From CAYZJV01 sp964473245 (GTDB taxonomy: Bacteria; Spirochaetota; Spirochaetia; Sphaerochaetales; Sphaerochaetaceae): a stretch of DNA of 64,000 nucleotides. Under the pieces are notes generated by a model that did no database searches, was not told the DNA's origin, and saw only the letters and a program-made list of their open reading frames with translations. Below, piece after piece: positions 44,901 to 52,524 of this stretch. Made by a program: the position numbers and the translations under genes. The DNA is taken from NCBI GenBank assembly GCA_964473245.1, contig CAYYOL010000005.1, positions 9,080 through 73,079 of the forward strand, given 5' to 3'. The number at the start of each line of letters is the position of its first letter. Within the stretch, counting starts at the first letter, position 1.

Positions 44901-45226
44901 AATTACAGTCACTTACGGCCGAGATGGAAGACCGGTTCGGCCCAACACCCGAGGTTGTCACGAACCTTCTGTATATTGCCGAATTGAAGATCATCTGCAG
45001 AAAGCTCAATATTCAGCACCTAAAAGAGAGAAATGGGCAAGTCACTGTGGAATTCGCCAAAGTAAAGGATATCTCCATAGACAAAGTCATGGAACTCATA
45101 CGACTCGGAAATGGGAGAGTGGGAATCGATCCACGAAGGATGAATGTATTGACACTCAGCACCGATGCCGTTTCATTAAAAGATAAGTCACTGTTCATTT
45201 TAGAGACATTACAACGATTAGTTTAG
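41978..45226 (+). CDS. mfd: Transcription-repair coupling factor
   Basis: A 1082-residue DNA translocase that removes stalled RNA polymerase and recruits nucleotide excision repair. The N-terminal UvrB-like module contains FSMHGEVVDLFPYD. The CarD-like RNA-polymerase-interaction domain follows (GDYVVHVNYGVGQFQKI, about residue 420). The helicase motor has GDVGYGKTEIALRAAFKA, LIIDEEQRFGV, LSATPIPRTLYMS, and QLYQLRGRVGRSDQEAYAYLF, and the C-terminal D7 domain closes it. The ATG at 41978 is preferred; a frame open to 41930 overlaps the divergent phosphatase gene. It sits 15 bp before trmB. Confidence 0.96.
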   Translation: MQQHIGPLVQSYIKSTDAYKAFKRDCNTRQYLEGLEGYPLAEAVLVYARSIHGRTWALCPTETAATQLCKDLQATGTPYVYLPSNGKRLYSPWEGTDREYTQLRALAALTEHPSRIVVTHIRAFVSPVIAIESLRDSELRLRVGDTFDPTGIASILAAGGYFRSPSTTVPGEFSMHGEVVDLFPYDNTYPIRIYAEWDRIEKITLFDPMDQDTVKTVGHVTVTILKEQQQIETAHIDTYISENDYVFFLGKERLETSFHSLEVEAKALFREAFLIDRQSPKPDQVLLDYRTFFERQNRGSVLIEVRGQCKEAYTYDVDGPRSFFGNFVMLKEHLAQLFDNGYSVTLYAGSELQKNRLNNMLSQFSQLSVLDLEISGGFSIPSEKLVAICDHEIFGRRKQVVKALHKVQTSPLDSFVDLNEGDYVVHVNYGVGQFQKIDRISMSGKERDYIKILYADTETLFVPIEQANLIQRYIGSEGGAPRLDKLGGQGWETKKARARKSAEELAGRLIQLYARRKSSKGYPFPKDTDWQMEFEASFPFEETEDQLTCIEDIKRDMESPTVMDRLICGDVGYGKTEIALRAAFKAVMAGKQVAFLAPTTILAEQHYETLVKRLGKFPVRAAVISRIIPKKEQKMILQQLKAGQIDVLVGTHRILQKDVQFSELGLLIIDEEQRFGVKDKEKVKELKANIDSIALSATPIPRTLYMSLLKIRDMSLLTTPPIQRRPIRTVIREFDVKTIVSAIRFELSRGGQVFYLHNRINTLEEVVMLLHKELPEVIVESIHGQMDPNSIEDVMRRFIHQGIQVLVSTTLIENGIDIPNVNTIIIDRADRYGVSQLYQLRGRVGRSDQEAYAYLFYPALTAINEIAVKRLKVISEHTELGSGFKIAMKDMEIRGTGNLLGREQSGQLASVGLDMYLRILDEAIAELMKEGDSEEQREVFLELDYSGFIPDSYISEPSVKFDVYKKIASITTDVQLQSLTAEMEDRFGPTPEVVTNLLYIAELKIICRKLNIQHLKERNGQVTVEFAKVKDISIDKVMELIRLGNGRVGIDPRRMNVLTLSTDAVSLKDKSLFILETLQRLV

Positions 45227-45241
45227 GCGAGGATACGATAC

Positions 45242-45961
45242 ATGGGTATAGATACAGATAGAGTTGATAGCATTACCGAAGATGGCAGAAGAGCAGTGAA
45301 GAGTTTCGTTCTCAGAGGTTCCCGTCTTGCTACATATCAAAAGGAGGCACTCGATCGGTATGCCAACGAGTACACCATTCCTGTAACTCACGACATGCTC
45401 AATTTCCACACGGTCTTCGGCAATGACCATCCTGTGATCATAGAGATCGGTTTTGGTATGGGAACCTCCACCCACCGAATAGCTTCACTTATGCCTGAAT
45501 ACAACTATATCGGTATTGAGGTGTTTCTTAACGGTTTTACCAAGTTGTTGCATACAGTGGGTACCGAACAGATGAACCATGTACGCCTGATCCGATTCGA
45601 TGCGGTTGAAGTGCTCAATTCCATGGTGAAAGATGGATCTGTAGCCGGTTTCCACATATTCTTTCCGGATCCATGGCCAAAAAAGAGACACCATAAACGG
45701 AGACTCATTCAGGAACCGTTTGCTCAACTACTTGCAAGTAAGCTCAAGGATCGGGGCTATATCTACTGTGTCACCGATTGGGAACCATATGCCGAACAAA
45801 TGCTCGCAGTGTTTCAGCATACACCTTCACTGTACAATCCTCATGGTGGATATGCCCCTCCAAGGTCCTGGCGGCCTACCACAAGTTTCGAACGAAAGGG
45901 GATAGAGAAGCACCATCCGATTAACGAAGTCTGGGTGGAAAAGCAGACGTCCACTCTATAG
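45242..45961 (+). CDS. trmB: tRNA (guanine-N7-)-methyltransferase
   Basis: Methylates G46 of tRNAs with SAM. The 239-residue Rossmann-fold protein shows IEIGFGMGTSTHRIA (SAM site), YIGIEVFLNG, LIRFDAVEVL, and the family signature FFPDPWPKKRHHKRRL (about residues 139-154), with YCVTDWEPYAEQML after it. It follows mfd by 15 bp with its own GAGGA site and is probably co-transcribed. A strong hairpin lies 30 bp after the stop. Confidence 0.95.
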   Translation: MGIDTDRVDSITEDGRRAVKSFVLRGSRLATYQKEALDRYANEYTIPVTHDMLNFHTVFGNDHPVIIEIGFGMGTSTHRIASLMPEYNYIGIEVFLNGFTKLLHTVGTEQMNHVRLIRFDAVEVLNSMVKDGSVAGFHIFFPDPWPKKRHHKRRLIQEPFAQLLASKLKDRGYIYCVTDWEPYAEQMLAVFQHTPSLYNPHGGYAPPRSWRPTTSFERKGIEKHHPINEVWVEKQTSTL

Positions 45962-45990
45962 GACGCGCTCACATCGACACATAATGCAAC

Positions 45991-46016
45991 GAGGCTGGGA
46001 CGTTCGCCCCAGCCTC
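45991..46016. terminator. Hairpin between convergent trmB and EF-G-like gene
   Basis: A perfect 9-bp GC-rich stem (GAGGCTGGG with CCCAGCCTC) and an 8-base loop. There is no T run on either strand, so it may act as a bidirectional but non-canonical terminator or as a 3'-end stabiliser. Confidence 0.55.
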
Positions 46017-46039
46017 TCTAGTACACCGTGTACAATGTG

Positions 46040-48121
46040 CTATTTACCGGAATCCTCTTCAGCAGCCTTCGCAGCCTTTATGACATCGTCGGCTATTCGA
46101 CCGGAAAGCATTTCGTAATGGTCAAACTCGATTTCAAACGAACCGGTGCCACTGGTCATGGACTTGAGATCGATCGCATAATTAAGCATTTCTGCCTGAG
46201 GAACTTCAGCCTTGACCATTTGGATACCACCACCGATATCCTCCTGTCCAAGAACTCTTCCCCGTTTACCACTGAGGTCACTCAAGATATCTCCCAGATA
46301 CGAGTCCTCTATATATACAGAGAGTTTCATGAACGGTTCTAGAAGTACCGGGCCTGCTTTCTCAATGGCTGCTCTCATAGCACCCTTCGCAGCAAGGCGG
46401 AACGCCATTTCGGAAGAGTCGACCGGGTGTTCCTTTCCATCGACAATGGTTATACCAATATCGACCAGAGGATATCCGGCAAGGAATCCCTCGTGCATCG
46501 CATCCTGAAGTCCTTTCTCAATACCGGGCATGTAGCCTTTGGAGACCGAGCCACCTTTGATTGCATTCGTGAACGAGTAGTACTCTCCACGCTCTAGAGG
46601 TTCAATCTCTATAAGCACTTTACCGTACTGACCATGCCCACCGGATTGTTTCTTGTGTGCAAAGTCGACAACACCCGATTTCTTGGTGATGGTCTCTCGA
46701 TAGGCGATTTTTGGAGTCTTTGTGTTGATCGTGACCTTCTGCTTCTCCTTGATCTTTTCAAGGATCATGGTCAGATGCAATTCGCCCATTCCGCTCACTG
46801 TGGACTCTTTCGTCTCTTCGTTGAAAGCGGTCTGGAACGTGAGATCCTCTTCTGTGATCTTATGCAAAGCCTCGTTCATCTTATCTTCAGATTTCTTATC
46901 ACCTGCTTGAATTGCCAGTGAGAAGATCGGGCTTGGCAAGCGAAGCGGGCGGAACAGGAACGAAGTATCTCCCTGTGCCAGCGTAGCATTGGTGTAGGTA
47001 ATATTGCTTTTAGCAATAACACCTATATCACCGGCCTCAAGCGCATCGACTTCGTTCAGTTTCTTTCCGATCAATCGATACACCTTGCCAGGACGCTCTT
47101 TTTTTCCGAGATCCGGGTTGGTCAGATCGGTATCGCCTGCGATCTTACCCCGCACGACTTTGATGTACGAGAGCTTTCCAGAGAACTGATCTATCGTGGT
47201 TTTGAACACGAATGCTGCAGGAGAACCTTCGCTGGAAATGGGTATCTCTTGCTCTTCTTCGTCCTGAACAATCTCTTCCATCTTCCCTAGAGGAGAAGGG
47301 AAGTTGTTCTTGATAAATGTGAGCAGACTGTTTATGCCAGAGCCTTGCAAAGAGCTTCCGGCGAACACAGGAACCACACGATTCTCATTCAATCCCTCTC
47401 TGAGTCCTCTTCTGATCTCGTCGGCATCAAGTGTGCCGGCATCGAAATACTTCTCAATGAGATCGTCTGCTCCTTCAGCAGCAGCCTCAATAAGCATGAG
47501 ATCATACTCTTCGACCAGTTCATTGAATTCGGCAGGAATGTCCTGGACCTGCTCCTTGCCGGAATTGTCTACTATATATGCCTTCTTCTCGATGAGGTTG
47601 ATTACCCCTTTGAAATTTTCGCTGTTCCCCATGGGAATAGTGATGGGAACATACGTTGCGGGAAGAGTCTCTTTCAGGTTTGCAAATGCCGTAAAGAAAT
47701 CGGCCCGTTCTCTGTCTATCTTGTTGATAAAGACCGCTCGTGGTTTGTTTCGATCATTCAACCGCTTCCAGAGTTTGATAGTCTCTATCTGTGCCCCGTC
47801 TCGGGCATCTACGGTGACAATAGCGGACTCGCAGGCACGGAATGCACCGATGACTTCTCCTACGAAGTCGGCCGTTCCTGGAGTGTCGATAAATGTGATA
47901 GTCTTTCCCTCGAACACACAATTGGCCATTGCAGCGTGAACAGATATCTGTCGTGATATCTCCTCTTCGGTGTAGTCACTGGTGGTCTTACCCGAATCAA
48001 TCGTCTCGGCCCGGGAAACCACACCACTTTGAAACAAAATTTGTTCCAATAATGAGGTTTTCCCGGTACCGTTGTGGCCTACGATGGCAATGTTCCTCAA
48101 ATCAGTACTGGATACGCTCAT
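46040..48121 (-). CDS. EF-G-like GTPase, EF-G II type
   Basis: A 693-residue translational GTPase paralogue. The G domain has a P-loop variant VGHNGTGKTSLLEQ, switch regions that differ from canonical EF-G, FIDTPGTADFVGEV and FINKIDRERAD. Domains II-V follow (SGMGELHLTMILEKIKEK; SGGHGQYGKVLIEIEPL; the final domain ending SGTGSFEIEFDHYEML). The pattern matches the EF-G II/'elongation factor G-like' group as in Thermus EF-G-2, whose role is unclear. I chose the ATG behind GGAGGAC. It follows the other EF-G gene by 107 bp but has its own promoter. Confidence 0.88.
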   Translation of the reverse strand: MSVSSTDLRNIAIVGHNGTGKTSLLEQILFQSGVVSRAETIDSGKTTSDYTEEEISRQISVHAAMANCVFEGKTITFIDTPGTADFVGEVIGAFRACESAIVTVDARDGAQIETIKLWKRLNDRNKPRAVFINKIDRERADFFTAFANLKETLPATYVPITIPMGNSENFKGVINLIEKKAYIVDNSGKEQVQDIPAEFNELVEEYDLMLIEAAAEGADDLIEKYFDAGTLDADEIRRGLREGLNENRVVPVFAGSSLQGSGINSLLTFIKNNFPSPLGKMEEIVQDEEEQEIPISSEGSPAAFVFKTTIDQFSGKLSYIKVVRGKIAGDTDLTNPDLGKKERPGKVYRLIGKKLNEVDALEAGDIGVIAKSNITYTNATLAQGDTSFLFRPLRLPSPIFSLAIQAGDKKSEDKMNEALHKITEEDLTFQTAFNEETKESTVSGMGELHLTMILEKIKEKQKVTINTKTPKIAYRETITKKSGVVDFAHKKQSGGHGQYGKVLIEIEPLERGEYYSFTNAIKGGSVSKGYMPGIEKGLQDAMHEGFLAGYPLVDIGITIVDGKEHPVDSSEMAFRLAAKGAMRAAIEKAGPVLLEPFMKLSVYIEDSYLGDILSDLSGKRGRVLGQEDIGGGIQMVKAEVPQAEMLNYAIDLKSMTSGTGSFEIEFDHYEMLSGRIADDVIKAAKAAEEDSGK

Positions 48122-48162
48122 ATGTCCTCCTAAAATCGAATATCGGTGGATACTCAAAGAAC

Positions 48163-48191
48163 ATGGTAAATCCATACTCCGGATCTGTCAA
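48163..48191 (-). promoter_or_regulatory. Promoter of the EF-G-like gene
   Basis: On the minus strand TTGACA (48186-48191), 17 bp, then TACCAT (48163-48168), about 40 bp before the ATG. Confidence 0.6.
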
Positions 48192-48228
48192 ACTAATAAT
48201 GGTTTTTGTGCCAAATTTAGCTCAAATT

Positions 48229-50256
48229 CTATGATTTCCGGGAGAAGTGACTGAATTCCATCGTGAATGTACCACGTCCTTGTGTAGAGCTTCTGAGTGC
48301 GGTGGAGTAGCCGAAAAGCTGTGAAAGTGGAGCTTTTGCTATAATATGGTCAGCTGTTGCTCTGCTCTCCATGCTGTTGATTATACCACCTCGAGCTGTG
48401 AGACTTCCCATGACCTCTCCTACATACTGAGAAGGTACTACGACATCTACACGCATTACCGGTTCAAGAAGCACAGGCTCTGCATCTCGTCCTGCGGCCT
48501 CGAAACAGAGTGCCGATGCAGCTTCGAATGCAAATGTGCTCGCCGTAAGATCGGAATAGGAGACAGATTCGAGAATAGCTTCAACATCGACCACCTCATA
48601 TCCGAAACGGATACCTGAGTGAATGGAGTTGTCCACACCACGTTTGATCGCAGCAAGATATTCGTCTGGAAGACTCTTGTGCGGAACCTTACTCGTAAAC
48701 TTGACACCACTTCCTGTCGATAGCGGTTTCAGTGTAAGGGTGACCGAAGCTTCATGCTCTTTACCTGCTAGCAGTTTGGAGTAGACCTCTGTCTTGGTAG
48801 TGGTATGCAGTATGGATTCTCTGTAGGTGACTTGTGGGTTTCCTACGCGAGCATCGACCTTCATCTCCTTTGTGAGCCGAGTGACAAGCACATCGAGATG
48901 TAGCTCTCCCATACCAGATATGACCAGCTGACCTGTGTCTACATTCTCTTTCCAGGTGAATGTGGGATCTTCTTGTGAAAGGATCTGAAGAGATGCTTTG
49001 AGCTTGTCCTGATCGCTCATCGTCTTCGGTTCGATAGCAACCGAAATGACCGGTTCTGGGAAGACCATGTTCTCAAGGAGAATCTGAGCCCCCTCGCTTC
49101 CGATCGTATCACCCGTCTGAGCGTTTTTAAACCCTATGACCACACCGATATCCCCTGCAGCGAGCTGGTCAACCGTCTCGGGTCTGTTCGCATGCATTCG
49201 AAGTAATCTATTTACCCGTTCACGCTTTTTCTTGGTTATGTTGAGAATTGCCGTCCCTTTCTTGATCACACCGGAGTAGACCCGAATGAAACACAGCGGA
49301 CCTGCCTCCCGGTCAAATTGGATCTTAAAGATCAAAGCGAGAGGTTGTGCTGCCGGATCATGAATAACCTGAACCTCTTTCTCATGTTTTACTGAAATTC
49401 CTTTCATTGGCGGAATATCGAGAGGTGAGGGGAGTAGTTCAACGATTCCATCGAGAAGCGGTTGCACCCCGATGTTCTTCAAAGAGGCTCCAACGAACAC
49501 CGGAACAAGGTCACGGGAAATAGTTGCCTTCCTGAGAGTCTGTATGATCAGTTCACGGGGAATCTTCTCTCCGGAGAAATAGAGTTCAGTGATTTCGTCC
49601 GAGTGCGAAGCTACAGCATCTACAAGGCGTTCGTACCACGTATCACGAAGTTCCTGCAGTTCTCCGGACAGTTCCGAGAAATGCATAGTGCTACCGTAGC
49701 TGGTCACTTCAAAATCGATTCTTCGATTCTCAATAACGTCAATAATTCCATTGAATGCAGATTCGGCCCCTATCGGGAGATAGAGAGGAACAGGAGTTTT
49801 AGCGAACTTTTTTTCAACATCGGTAACGACATCGAAGAAATTGGCTCCAAGTCGATCCATTTTATTCACGAATATGATTCGTGGAACACGATAATGATCT
49901 GCCTGTCTCCATACGGTTTCTGTCTGGGGCTCAACTCCACTGACACCACACAGGACCGTGACAGCACCATCGAGAACACGGAGCGAACGCTCCACCTCAG
50001 CAGTAAAGTCGACATGTCCCGGAGTATCTATGATATTGATCTTGTGTTCCTTCCAGTAGCATGTGGTTGCCGCCGAGCTGATAGTAATCCCTCGATTCTG
50101 TTCCTGTTCCATGAAATCCATGGATGCTTCGCCGTCATCCACCTCTCCGATTCTGTGATTCTCTCCGGTGTAGAAGAGAATCCTTTCTGTGGTGGTTGTC
50201 TTTCCGGCATCGATATGTGCCATGATTCCTATGTTACGAATTAACGTGTCATCCAT
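48229..50256 (-). CDS. Elongation factor G paralogue, candidate spdEFG type
   Basis: A 675-residue translational GTPase. The G domain is canonical: MAHIDAGKTTTTERIL, RGITISSAATTC, IIDTPGHVDFTAEVERSL and FVNKMDRLGANF. Later domains carry SGMGELHLDVLVTRL and the EF-G C-terminal fold. Spirochaetes are known to have EF-Gs of the mitochondrial EFG1/EFG2-like (spdEFG) lineage that divide translocation and recycling; the somewhat short length and the segment GASLKNIGVQPLLDGIVELLPSP (about residue 255) fit that lineage. Which of the two functions it serves cannot be settled here. It lies 86 bp downstream of the Zn/Cd ATPase gene. Confidence 0.88.
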   Translation of the reverse strand: MDDTLIRNIGIMAHIDAGKTTTTERILFYTGENHRIGEVDDGEASMDFMEQEQNRGITISSAATTCYWKEHKINIIDTPGHVDFTAEVERSLRVLDGAVTVLCGVSGVEPQTETVWRQADHYRVPRIIFVNKMDRLGANFFDVVTDVEKKFAKTPVPLYLPIGAESAFNGIIDVIENRRIDFEVTSYGSTMHFSELSGELQELRDTWYERLVDAVASHSDEITELYFSGEKIPRELIIQTLRKATISRDLVPVFVGASLKNIGVQPLLDGIVELLPSPLDIPPMKGISVKHEKEVQVIHDPAAQPLALIFKIQFDREAGPLCFIRVYSGVIKKGTAILNITKKKRERVNRLLRMHANRPETVDQLAAGDIGVVIGFKNAQTGDTIGSEGAQILLENMVFPEPVISVAIEPKTMSDQDKLKASLQILSQEDPTFTWKENVDTGQLVISGMGELHLDVLVTRLTKEMKVDARVGNPQVTYRESILHTTTKTEVYSKLLAGKEHEASVTLTLKPLSTGSGVKFTSKVPHKSLPDEYLAAIKRGVDNSIHSGIRFGYEVVDVEAILESVSYSDLTASTFAFEAASALCFEAAGRDAEPVLLEPVMRVDVVVPSQYVGEVMGSLTARGGIINSMESRATADHIIAKAPLSQLFGYSTALRSSTQGRGTFTMEFSHFSRKS

Positions 50257-50342
50257 ATGAAGTTGTTCCTTTGTTTCGAGAGTTTACACGTCAAATCATA
50301 ACATAAATGGAGTATCGTATAAAGAGAGTCGACTACTGTCAG

Positions 50343-52451
50343 TCATGAACGGTATCTAAGTGCACGCAATGAGTTCAGTATTGCAAGAAGCGCAACTCCC
50401 GTATCGGCGAATACTGCCAGCCACATGGTGGCGATGCCCACTGTGCCAAGAAGCATGACAACGAACTTCACGCCGAGCGCGAGAACGATGTTCTGTGTAA
50501 TAATGGTGACAGTCCTCCGAGCATGACGTATACCATCGGGGATTCTCTGCAGATTATCGGTCATGACGACCATGTCGGAAGCTTCCACTGCTGCATCGGA
50601 GCCGATCGAGCCCATGGAGACACCAATGTCTGCTCTTGCCAGCACCGGCGCATCATTGATTCCATCACCTACAAAGAGTAACGTCCCCCGAGAGCCCTTC
50701 TTTTCTATGAGTCGTTCAATGTGTTCAACCTTCTGGTGAGGAAGTAGATCACCGAATCCTTGATCTACTCCGATTTGTTCAACTGTCCGATCCACGACGT
50801 TCTGCCTGTCTCCGCTGAGAAGTCCGATATAGCTGACTCCGAGGTTTTTCAGGTCTGCAATCGCTACTTTCGCCTCGTCTCTGATCGAATCGGTGATCAC
50901 GATTCTCCCCGCCACGACACCATCTATCGAGACAAGAATGGACCCTCCGTTTCTGGACTGAAGATCTCGAGGAACCGTGTAGGCTTGTTCTTCCATATGG
51001 CGATCGGTACCGATGACGATCGAGATTCCATCGACTTGACCATACATCCCTTTTCCGGGGACTTCACCGATGGCGTGTGCTTCTCTCAAAGTGTAGCCAT
51101 GACTCAGGGCATAGGCAGTGATTGCTTTGGCGATAGGGTGGTTCGATTTTGCCTCGATACTCGCAGCAAGGGTAATCAACTCCGCTTCATCGTTATCGTA
51201 CTCGCGCGAGAGGTGCACCTGTTGTACTCCAAAGGTGCCCGACGTGATAGTTCCTGTCTTGTCAAACACGACATGACTGGTCTTCGCAAGAGTCTGGACA
51301 TAATTGCCCCCTTTAACAAGAATACCCATACGTGCAAGACCGCCGATTCCCCCGAAGAAACCGACCGGTACCGATATCACTAGGGCACAAGGGCAGGAGA
51401 TCACGAGAAATACCAGAGCTCTATAGAGCCAGACTGAGAATGCCCCATTTGTAACCAGCGGAGGGATCAGTGCCAGAAGTACAGCGATACCAACTACAGC
51501 CGGGGTATAATATCGAGCAAAACGGGTTATGAAACGCTCGGTTTTCGCCTTTCTTCGACTTGAAGCCTCTACTAGATCAAGGATAGTGGCAACAGTGGAA
51601 TCCTCATACCGTTTCACCGCTTTGGCGTACAACACGCCGGATCCGTTCACCGAGCCACTGAGAATCCCTGTTTCTGGACCGACTTCCCATGGCATCGACT
51701 CTCCCGTCAATGCTCTCGTATCGAGTGTCGAGTTTCCCGAGATTACTTGTGCATCGACTGGAATCTTCTCTCCTGGTCTGATTAACAGGATATCGTCTAT
51801 GGCTATCTCCTCAGGAGACACCTTGATCTCACGCTCGTTTCGTACAACGGTGGCCGATACCGGCTTGATATCCATGAGCTTGGCAATGGAGTTTCTCGAT
51901 TTCTCGACAGCAAGACCTTGCACATACTCACCAACCTGATAGAATGCCATCACTGCCACCGCTTCAGCATATTCTCCGATGGCGAAGGCTCCAATCGTTG
52001 CAATGGTCATGAGAAAGTTTTCATCGAACACAGAACCCTTCACGAGGTTTCGAAGTGCCTTCCACACGATATCGATCCCAACGGTCGCGTATCCTGTTAT
52101 GAAAAGGAGTAGAGCGAGAGACGGGTGCGAAGCACTATGGGCCAATACGGTTATGATGATTGCAGTAACAACTCGCAGTGGTTCCACGATATTGAAGGAT
52201 CGTTTGCCTGGTACTGCTTCATTGATATGGGAGATCTGCGATCCCGGTTCCTCTTTTCTTACCGTCGATATGATGGACTCGTTGAATGTTGCATCATCAG
52301 CCTGCTTGTGCGTACGTACGCGCAACCTGTTCTGTACCAAGTCGATCTCACTCGATTCCACACCATCTATAGTCTGTATGGCATCTTCGATTCGTGCTGC
52401 ACAGACGGCACAATCAACACCATCTATTCTATATATATGCTCAGTTGCCAT
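50343..52451 (-). CDS. Zn/Cd/Pb-type P1B ATPase efflux pump
   Basis: A 702-residue metal-exporting P-type ATPase of the inner membrane. An N-terminal heavy-metal domain has the metal site DCAVCAARIE (about residues 13-22). Membrane helices follow, with the transport motif SCPCALVISVP, the phosphorylation site VFDKTGTITSG, the ATP-binding SNHPIAKAI and the hinge GDGINDAPVLARADIGVSMG. The CPC motif with Ser before it and the C-terminal helix pattern favour Zn/Cd/Pb over copper. A perfect inverted repeat overlaps its start region, typical of ArsR/SmtB control, and a zinc-sensor-like regulator gene lies at 6632-6946. It starts behind GGAGAG. Confidence 0.93.
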   Translation of the reverse strand: MATEHIYRIDGVDCAVCAARIEDAIQTIDGVESSEIDLVQNRLRVRTHKQADDATFNESIISTVRKEEPGSQISHINEAVPGKRSFNIVEPLRVVTAIIITVLAHSASHPSLALLLFITGYATVGIDIVWKALRNLVKGSVFDENFLMTIATIGAFAIGEYAEAVAVMAFYQVGEYVQGLAVEKSRNSIAKLMDIKPVSATVVRNEREIKVSPEEIAIDDILLIRPGEKIPVDAQVISGNSTLDTRALTGESMPWEVGPETGILSGSVNGSGVLYAKAVKRYEDSTVATILDLVEASSRRKAKTERFITRFARYYTPAVVGIAVLLALIPPLVTNGAFSVWLYRALVFLVISCPCALVISVPVGFFGGIGGLARMGILVKGGNYVQTLAKTSHVVFDKTGTITSGTFGVQQVHLSREYDNDEAELITLAASIEAKSNHPIAKAITAYALSHGYTLREAHAIGEVPGKGMYGQVDGISIVIGTDRHMEEQAYTVPRDLQSRNGGSILVSIDGVVAGRIVITDSIRDEAKVAIADLKNLGVSYIGLLSGDRQNVVDRTVEQIGVDQGFGDLLPHQKVEHIERLIEKKGSRGTLLFVGDGINDAPVLARADIGVSMGSIGSDAAVEASDMVVMTDNLQRIPDGIRHARRTVTIITQNIVLALGVKFVVMLLGTVGIATMWLAVFADTGVALLAILNSLRALRYRS

Positions 52452-52469
52452 ATGCTCTCCATAACATTC

Positions 52470-52493
52470 ATATATGATTGTATGTTCATATAT
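52470..52493. promoter_or_regulatory. Inverted-repeat operator of the Zn/Cd ATPase gene (ArsR/SmtB-type)
   Basis: ATATATGA (52470-52477), 8 bp, TCATATAT (52486-52493): a perfect 8-bp inverted repeat directly downstream of the -10. TTCATATAT also occurs as a direct repeat (52468-52476 and 52485-52493). The TGAACA/TTCA-like, AT-rich dyad resembles operators of the SmtB/CzrA/CadC group. Confidence 0.6.
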
Positions 52494-52495
52494 AG

Positions 52496-52524
52496 AGCAT
52501 AGTAACTCCCTCTCATTCTGTCAA
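52496..52524 (-). promoter_or_regulatory. Promoter of the Zn/Cd ATPase gene
   Basis: On the minus strand TTGACA (52519-52524, inside the last codons of malQ), 17 bp, then TATGCT (52496-52501). The inverted repeat at 52470-52493 begins 3 bp downstream. Confidence 0.6.

Noticed and set aside
47304..47939. 211-codon open frame on the plus strand opposite the EF-G-like gene
   Set aside because: A shadow of a strongly conserved GTPase gene; serine-rich, low-complexity product with no start signals.
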